A stretch of DNA of 64,000 nucleotides from UBA6544 sp038131165 (GTDB lineage Bacteria; Pseudomonadota; Alphaproteobacteria; UBA8366). The translations under genes were made by a program, and so were the position numbers. The DNA lies in the NCBI GenBank assembly GCA_038131165.1, contig JAYPOZ010000004.1, positions 32,938 to 96,937 of the forward strand. The letters run 5' to 3'. Positions within the stretch are counted from its first letter, which is position 1, and every line of letters starts with the position of its first letter. The notes beneath the pieces are model-generated. The model was not told the DNA's origin and did not search any database. It was given only the letters and a program-made list of their open reading frames with translations. Of this stretch, positions 59,413 through 64,000 are shown piece after piece.

Positions 59413-60798
59413 ATGAATTACGATGCGATTTTCAGCGCCCTTGGCGAGCGATCTGTTGCGGCCGGCCTGATAGGTGCGGGTCAGTTCGGTGCTTCTTTTG
59501 TCGGGCAGGCGACTCGCACGCCGAGGCTGGACGTACCGGTCGTCTGCGACCTGGAGGCCGAGCGCGCGGCGGCGGTGTTTATCGCAGCCGGTTATCCTGA
59601 AGAAGACGTCATTATTGCGGATACACTTCGGGCGGCGAAGCGGGGGTTGGAGACCGGGAAAAGAGTTGCGCTCGGAGATGCGACGATTGTGCCCGAATTG
59701 CCGGTAGATATTGTCGTCGAGGCGACAGGTAATCCCGAAGCGGGCGCCCGGATCGCGATGGCTGCGATTGATGCCGGCAAGCATCTGGCGATGGTCACGA
59801 AAGAGGCGGATTCCGTCATCGGGCCCTATTTGAGTGCACGCGCGAAAAGCGCGGGGGTTGTCGCCACTCCCGTGGACGGGGACCAGCCCAGTCTATTGAT
59901 TGGCTTGCTGTCTTGGGCTCGCCTTTTGGGCCTCGAAGTGATCTCGGCAGGCAAGTCGAGCGAGTACGACTTTATCTACGATTGCATACACGGAACCGTA
60001 TCCTGGCGGGGAGAAGCCATCGCGGTGCCCGATTTTGCCGACGTCTGGCTGATGCCGGAACGAGGTGTCGCGGAAACCGTCGAAGCGCGCAGCGAATTGC
60101 TGCGCTTGTTCCCGCAACGAACCGTCCCCGATCTTTGCGAAATGGGGGTGGTGTGCAATCATTCTGGTTTGCTTCCGGATTCCCCGACCTTTCATGCCCC
60201 CCATGCCCGCACGCTCGAAGTGCCTGAAGTCCTGAGACCGAAGGAGCAAGGCGGAATTCTTGCGCGCGCCGGCACCATCGATGTGTTCAATTGTTTGCGG
60301 CGCCCCGATGAGCAAAGTTTTGCCGGTGGTGTCTTTATCGTGGTCGACTGTGCGGACCGCGAGACGTGGCAGGTCCTAAAGGAAAAAGGCATTCCGGTGA
60401 CCCGCGCGGGCGGACACGGCATGCTCTACAATCCCTCGCATCTCCTCGGTGTCGAGGCGCCGCTCTCGATTCTCTCGGCCTGCCTGCTAGGTGCCGGCAC
60501 GGGGGCCGCCGACGTCCGCCATATGGTCGATTTGACCGCCCGGACGGCGCGGAATTGGAAGGCGGGCGAGATATTGACGATTACCGATCACCATCACCAC
60601 GAAGTCGCCGGCCTCGACCCTCTGCTGCTTCCGGCAGCGCCTGCGACGGCGGAGAATCCGCTCCCATACTATATGGCCGCGGGTCGGACTTTGTCGCGCG
60701 ACGTGCCTGCGGGTACGACGATCACGCGCGCCATGGTCGAAGCGCCCGCGGATTCTGCGCTTTGGGGACTGCGCGATAAGATGGACAGCGCTGCCTAG
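59413..60798 (+). CDS. NAD(P)-dependent oxidoreductase with C-terminal SAF domain
   Basis: This 461-residue protein has a Rossmann domain starting AAGLIGAGQFGASFVGQA and a homoserine-dehydrogenase-like middle (VEATGNPEAGARIAMAAID, KSSEYDFIYDCIHGTVSW). A C-terminal SAF domain lies at about residues 385-450, with the LSRDVPAGTTITRAMVE block. This is the COG4091-like family, whose substrate is unknown. SAF domains bind sugars or sialic-acid-like ligands in other proteins. The gene is divergent from ettA. Confidence 0.85.
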   Translation: MNYDAIFSALGERSVAAGLIGAGQFGASFVGQATRTPRLDVPVVCDLEAERAAAVFIAAGYPEEDVIIADTLRAAKRGLETGKRVALGDATIVPELPVDIVVEATGNPEAGARIAMAAIDAGKHLAMVTKEADSVIGPYLSARAKSAGVVATPVDGDQPSLLIGLLSWARLLGLEVISAGKSSEYDFIYDCIHGTVSWRGEAIAVPDFADVWLMPERGVAETVEARSELLRLFPQRTVPDLCEMGVVCNHSGLLPDSPTFHAPHARTLEVPEVLRPKEQGGILARAGTIDVFNCLRRPDEQSFAGGVFIVVDCADRETWQVLKEKGIPVTRAGGHGMLYNPSHLLGVEAPLSILSACLLGAGTGAADVRHMVDLTARTARNWKAGEILTITDHHHHEVAGLDPLLLPAAPATAENPLPYYMAAGRTLSRDVPAGTTITRAMVEAPADSALWGLRDKMDSAA

Positions 60799-60993
60799 CT
60801 TGGTTTGCGCGGCGGCGAGACGCCTTCATTTCCAAGGATCGACAGCTCACTGCTCTGTGGACGGGCTTTCTATACGAATTGGACGTCTTCCCGCAGCGCA
60901 TGATCACTGGGTCAAGTTAGGGTTGGTGCGCTTCCGGCCTCATGTTAAGAGTTCCGCCTCGTCAGGACCTATGGCAGCGAGATCCATCCGCGC

Positions 60994-61887
60994 GTGAGAC
61001 GCTTATATTACAGATCGGTATGCGAGTGCCGTCGTATCTACTATTTGATTTGTCGGCTATGGCTCTCTGAGTCCGAAACGGCGGCCTATAAATTGCGGAC
61101 CCGGCAAATTGAAGGGGTCACGCAGGCGGACGGCGTTATTCTCTCCTATCCGAAATCCGGGCGTACATGGGTCGAAACCATGCTGTCGCACCTTTATGTC
61201 CGAAAATTGGGTCTGCCGGCCACGCGTGTCTTACGGTTTGAGGAAGATCATCGGGAGAGTTCGGACATTCCGTATCTCTTCTTTACCCATGACTATGCCC
61301 ATGTGACGCATGGCCAATGGCTGCTGCCAAAAAACCGCAGTCGGCGCTTCTATCGGAACACACCTACCTTAATGATCGCACGCCACCCAATCGATACCGC
61401 GGTTTCGATGTTTTTCCAGCAATCGCGGCGTGAAGGAAATGTCATCGAAGCCGAAGTTTTCGACTTTGTTCGATCTCATGAAGGCGGTCTGGCGACGACC
61501 ATCCATTTTCTCAATCTTTGGGCGGAGGAGCTGCCGCGCATTCGCAAGCACAAACTCGTGCGTTATGAAGATTTGGCAGCGGATACAAATGCGGTGTTCG
61601 GCGCAATCGAGCAGTTTTTCGGTCTGGGATTCGAGCCGTCGGACATTCGCGAAGCCGTTGCCTTCGCCGGGTTCGAAAATCTTCAGCGGCTTGAGAAAGC
61701 TGGGGATCTCAACGATTGGCGCTTCTCGGAAGGCGCCGAAAGCGACGACGATCGGCTGAAGGTCCGCCGCGGAAAAGTCGGGGGCTACGCCGATTATTTC
61801 GATGAAGCGCAATGCCGCGAGCTCGAGAAAATCGTCGCCGATACCCTTGATCCGGTGTATGGCTATTTGGATGGGAAAGTTCCCTGA
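60994..61887 (+). CDS. PAPS-dependent sulfotransferase, GTG start
   Basis: This 297-residue protein has the 5'-phosphosulfate loop LSYPKSGRTWVETML near residue 50 and the 3'-phosphate motif IARHPIDTAVSMFF near residue 128. RRGKVGGYADYF near the C-terminus is the third conserved block. It resembles bacterial sulfotransferases that modify small molecules, lipids or glycans. A small membrane protein gene follows after 14 bp. The acceptor is unknown. Confidence 0.88.
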   Translation: MRRLYYRSVCECRRIYYLICRLWLSESETAAYKLRTRQIEGVTQADGVILSYPKSGRTWVETMLSHLYVRKLGLPATRVLRFEEDHRESSDIPYLFFTHDYAHVTHGQWLLPKNRSRRFYRNTPTLMIARHPIDTAVSMFFQQSRREGNVIEAEVFDFVRSHEGGLATTIHFLNLWAEELPRIRKHKLVRYEDLAADTNAVFGAIEQFFGLGFEPSDIREAVAFAGFENLQRLEKAGDLNDWRFSEGAESDDDRLKVRRGKVGGYADYFDEAQCRELEKIVADTLDPVYGYLDGKVP

Positions 61888-61901
61888 CACAGGTAAGGCC
61901 A

Positions 61902-62078
61902 ATGCGTAATGCGCTATTGACCGTTCTCGGATTCGTCATGGTCTTGACGCCGCTCGGCTTGTGGGTCGCCTGGAGTGAGAAAATCTTCTACGGCCTGTTG
62001 CTGTGCTTCGGCATCGCTTTCTGTCTGATTTGCCTGATCGATAATTCCTTCGGCACGGACCGCGAACCTCGTTCCTGA
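61902..62078 (+). CDS. Small two-helix membrane protein, 58 residues
   Basis: The product starts MRNALLTVLGFVMVLTPLG and is mostly two hydrophobic helices (about residues 4-23 and 28-47) joined by a short WSEK turn, with a charged C-terminal tail ending TDREPRS. The ATG follows AAGG by 4 bp. It lies 14 bp after the sulfotransferase, so the pair may be one transcript. No family is recognised. Confidence 0.55.
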   Translation: MRNALLTVLGFVMVLTPLGLWVAWSEKIFYGLLLCFGIAFCLICLIDNSFGTDREPRS

Positions 62079-62205
62079 GAGCGTACGCTTCCGCGCGCCT
62101 GCCGGCCCCATCCTCCAAACAAAAGCAGATTGCCGCCGTGAAGCGATGCGCGGTTCGTCTTTCCGCAATTTCGCGAAAACCGGAAATACGAAGGGTCTAG
62201 CGCCT

Positions 62206-63471
62206 TTAGGCGGTCGCCAGTTTGAGTTGCCGGGGGCGCCGCATGGCGATCAGGCGATTGGCTTCCTTGTGTCGGCCCTGTTGGCGGACGGCGTGGGCCA
62301 GCGTGAATTCCAGAAGATCGCGTTGCGCACGGCTGCCGCCGAGCCGTTCATGGCCCGACATTACGGCGCACAGATTCTCTTCGACCCCGATCCAATCCCG
62401 ATTCGCAAAGGCCTGAAACGCGGCGCAAACCGGGATAACGATTTCGCCCGCCGGCCCTGCCGGTTCCCGGGTCAAGCGTCCGAACGCGTCCGCGTCACCC
62501 GCCATGCAATGAGCAAGAGCCGAATGTACATCCGCAAAGGCAAGTCCCGCGTTCGGGAAGGTGGTCGACGCGTAGGCGCTGATTTCTTGCCAGCGTGCCG
62601 CCGGCACCTCGAATCCGCCGAGGTTCGCGCGGTGCAGGAACGCCACGGTATCCGTGAGAATATTTAGCGGAGGTGCTCCGGACCCGGCAGGGGTGCTGCT
62701 CCCGTCGAGATAGCGCCAGGCCGCTTCGGCATCCCCCTCGGCAAGGGCCCATAACGCTAGATGCCATGAGGTGTGTCCGTGAAGGGCGCCGCCCCGGTCG
62801 TAATCCGGCCACCATTCTCTGAGGTAACGGTATCCCCGGTCGGTATCGCCGGTCTCGTAGAAAACATGCGCGCTGACATGGGCGTTATGCGCGCTGCGAG
62901 GATTGCCCTCAAGCGCCCGTTCGATCGTGTCGCGGGCTGCCTCCAGCTGTCCCACCTCGCCCTGTGCGAAGGCATGCTGGCCGAGAAACCACCAATCGTC
63001 GCCGTACGCCGGGGCGAGGGTGGTGGTGAAGGCGAGCTGTTCGGCTTCCCGCCCCGCCCGGCCGCTGAATCCGATCAGCCCGAAGACGCCGGTGCAGGTC
63101 TGCGCGATCATGGCATCGCGGGGAAAGTCCTGCACATGCGCGCGAATCGCACCATAGGCGGCGGGTACGTTGCCGTCGACCATGTGGCTGATGGCGCCGA
63201 CATGGGCGGCCTCCCGCGCGCTCGACCCCTTGGAGGCCCCCTGGGCGGCGGCAATGGCGGTCGCCGCACCCGGTCGGTCGCCCATCAGCAAACGGGAACG
63301 CGCGATGCCAACATGTCCTAGCGCGAACGCGCCGTCCGCTTCAACCGCACGCCGGAATGCAGCCTCGGCGCCGTGTTCGGCCGCCAGGAACCGTTCGACA
63401 CCATCGACATAAGCGTCGCGTGCGGCTTGCGAATCAGTACTGAGGATATTGCCGTAACCGTCTTCGAGCAT
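62206..63471 (-). CDS. TPR protein of the TTC38 family
   Basis: This 421-residue protein is built of helical TPR-like repeats. It resembles the TTC38 family through HNAHVSAHVFYETGDTDRG, HTSWHLALWALAEGDAEAAW and the preceding GDDWWFLGQHAFAQGE. No signal peptide is seen. The molecular function of the family is not established. The ATG at 63471 lies just 20 bp from the tRNA. Confidence 0.83.
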   Translation of the reverse strand: MLEDGYGNILSTDSQAARDAYVDGVERFLAAEHGAEAAFRRAVEADGAFALGHVGIARSRLLMGDRPGAATAIAAAQGASKGSSAREAAHVGAISHMVDGNVPAAYGAIRAHVQDFPRDAMIAQTCTGVFGLIGFSGRAGREAEQLAFTTTLAPAYGDDWWFLGQHAFAQGEVGQLEAARDTIERALEGNPRSAHNAHVSAHVFYETGDTDRGYRYLREWWPDYDRGGALHGHTSWHLALWALAEGDAEAAWRYLDGSSTPAGSGAPPLNILTDTVAFLHRANLGGFEVPAARWQEISAYASTTFPNAGLAFADVHSALAHCMAGDADAFGRLTREPAGPAGEIVIPVCAAFQAFANRDWIGVEENLCAVMSGHERLGGSRAQRDLLEFTLAHAVRQQGRHKEANRLIAMRRPRQLKLATA

Positions 63472-63490
63472 TGCACCGGCCTCTTGGAAT

Positions 63491-63567
63491 TGGTGGGCCT
63501 GGAGGGACTCGAACCCCCGACATAGCCGTTATGAGCGGCTCGTTCTAACCACCTGAACTACAGGCCC
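63491..63567 (-). tRNA. tRNA with CAT anticodon, probably tRNA-Ile2
   Basis: The 77-nt gene folds as a standard cloverleaf with acceptor GGGCCTG/CAGGCCC, anticodon stem AGCCG/CGGCT, loop CTCATAA and T-loop TTCGAGT. The 3' CCA is encoded. The CAT anticodon allows elongator Met or Ile(AUA) decoding after lysidine modification. The acceptor stem GGGCCTG is shared with alphaproteobacterial tRNA-Ile(GAT), which favours Ile2. The call is not certain. Confidence 0.9.
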
Positions 63568-63611
63568 ACCGTCTCTATACCAGCGGCGGCGGCGGCTGTC
63601 AGTCCCGGGCG

Positions 63612-63646
63612 AAAAAAAAGACCCGCAGCGGAATGCGGGTCCTTTT
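63612..63646 (-). terminator. Intrinsic terminator of rpoD
   Basis: On the minus strand GACCCGC pairs with GCGGGTC and is followed by eight Ts. On the plus strand the same hairpin is followed by TTTT, so it may also work weakly in that direction. It lies 20 bp after the rpoD stop. Confidence 0.85.
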
Positions 63647-63665
63647 ATAAACGACATCCGGGCCG

Positions 63666-64000
63666 TCAGTAGTCGAGGAAACTGCGGAGTTTCCGCGACC
63701 GGCTCGGGTGTTTCAGCTTGCGCAGCGCCTTCGCTTCGATCTGGCGGATACGCTCGCGGGTGACCGAGAACTGCTGGCCGACTTCTTCCAAAGTGTGATC
63801 AGTGTTCATGCCGATGCCGAAGCGCATGCGCAGGACCCGCTCTTCGCGCGGCGTCAGGCTAGCGAGCACCCGCGTCGTCGTCTCGCGCAGGTTCGAATGC
63901 ATCGCCGCGTCGGAGGGCAGGATCGCGTTCTTGTCCTCGATGAAGTCGCCGAGATGGCTGTCTTCCTCGTCGCCGATCGGCGTCTCGAGGCTGATCGGCT
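63666..64000 (-). CDS. rpoD: RNA polymerase sigma factor RpoD, 3' end only
   Basis: Only the last 111 codons are in the window. They cover regions 3.2 to 4.2 of a primary sigma factor, with EEDSHLGDFIEDKNA, LTPREERVLRMRFGI and the -35-recognition helix VTRERIRQIEAKALRKL. The ending RSFLDY is typical of RpoD. The gene continues beyond the right edge. Confidence 0.95.
   Translation of the reverse strand, partial: PISLETPIGDEEDSHLGDFIEDKNAILPSDAAMHSNLRETTTRVLASLTPREERVLRMRFGIGMNTDHTLEEVGQQFSVTRERIRQIEAKALRKLKHPSRSRKLRSFLDY

Overview
The window is about 64 kb of GC-rich chromosomal DNA from an alphaproteobacterium, probably a free-living member of a Rhodospirillales-like lineage. That placement is an inference. 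It rests on the gene order mraZ to ftsZ, lpxC, bamD, recN, ligA, on a LexA-type GAAC-N7-GAAC direct repeat, and on two Mla lipid-transport genes beside each other. I see no plasmid or phage genes, insertion sequences or CRISPR arrays.

Left part (1-14.3 kb). A minus-strand group holds an Ldh_2-family dehydrogenase, a PaaI-type thioesterase and an MlaF-like ATPase. A plus-strand catabolic group follows: acyl-CoA ligase, the scar of a VOC/glyoxalase gene and a PhzS-like flavin monooxygenase. Next come an alpha/beta hydrolase, an isocitrate-lyase-superfamily lyase with an unusual aconitase-family enzyme, ChaC, a DUF1445 protein, a DUF3750 protein, a TerB/J-domain co-chaperone, an AmiD-type amidase and the RNase P RNA.

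Middle part (14.3-36.8 kb). This is a compact division and cell wall (dcw) cluster: mraZ, rsmH, ftsL, ftsI, murE, mraY, murD, ftsW, murG, murC, murB, ftsQ, ftsA, ftsZ, then lpxC, bamD, recN and ligA. Most neighbours share ATGA-type overlaps. The two genes for the D-Ala-D-Ala step, murF and ddl, are both absent from their usual places. A 15-residue reading frame sits exactly where murF should be. Upstream of mraZ lie an array of MraZ boxes and a triple GAAC repeat that looks like a tandem LexA operator. Together these suggest MraZ autoregulation and possibly SOS control of the cluster.

Right part (36.8-64 kb). The minus-strand genes uvrD, prmA and pepP are followed by a catalytically dead DegP-like PDZ protein, a ClC-CBS channel, a frameshifted diguanylate cyclase, a thioesterase, an unrecognised membrane-anchored protein and a lytic transglycosylase. 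A methionine operon comes next: an ArsR-methyltransferase regulator resembling SahR, then metF and metH, with a palindromic operator upstream. After it lie mlaA-mlaC, ettA, a SAF-domain oxidoreductase, a sulfotransferase, a tiny membrane protein, a TTC38-like TPR protein, a CAT-anticodon tRNA and the 3' end of rpoD.

Functional assignments come from reading translated motifs by eye. No database search was run, so family names are recognition calls and start codons are judged from ribosome-binding sites and family lengths.
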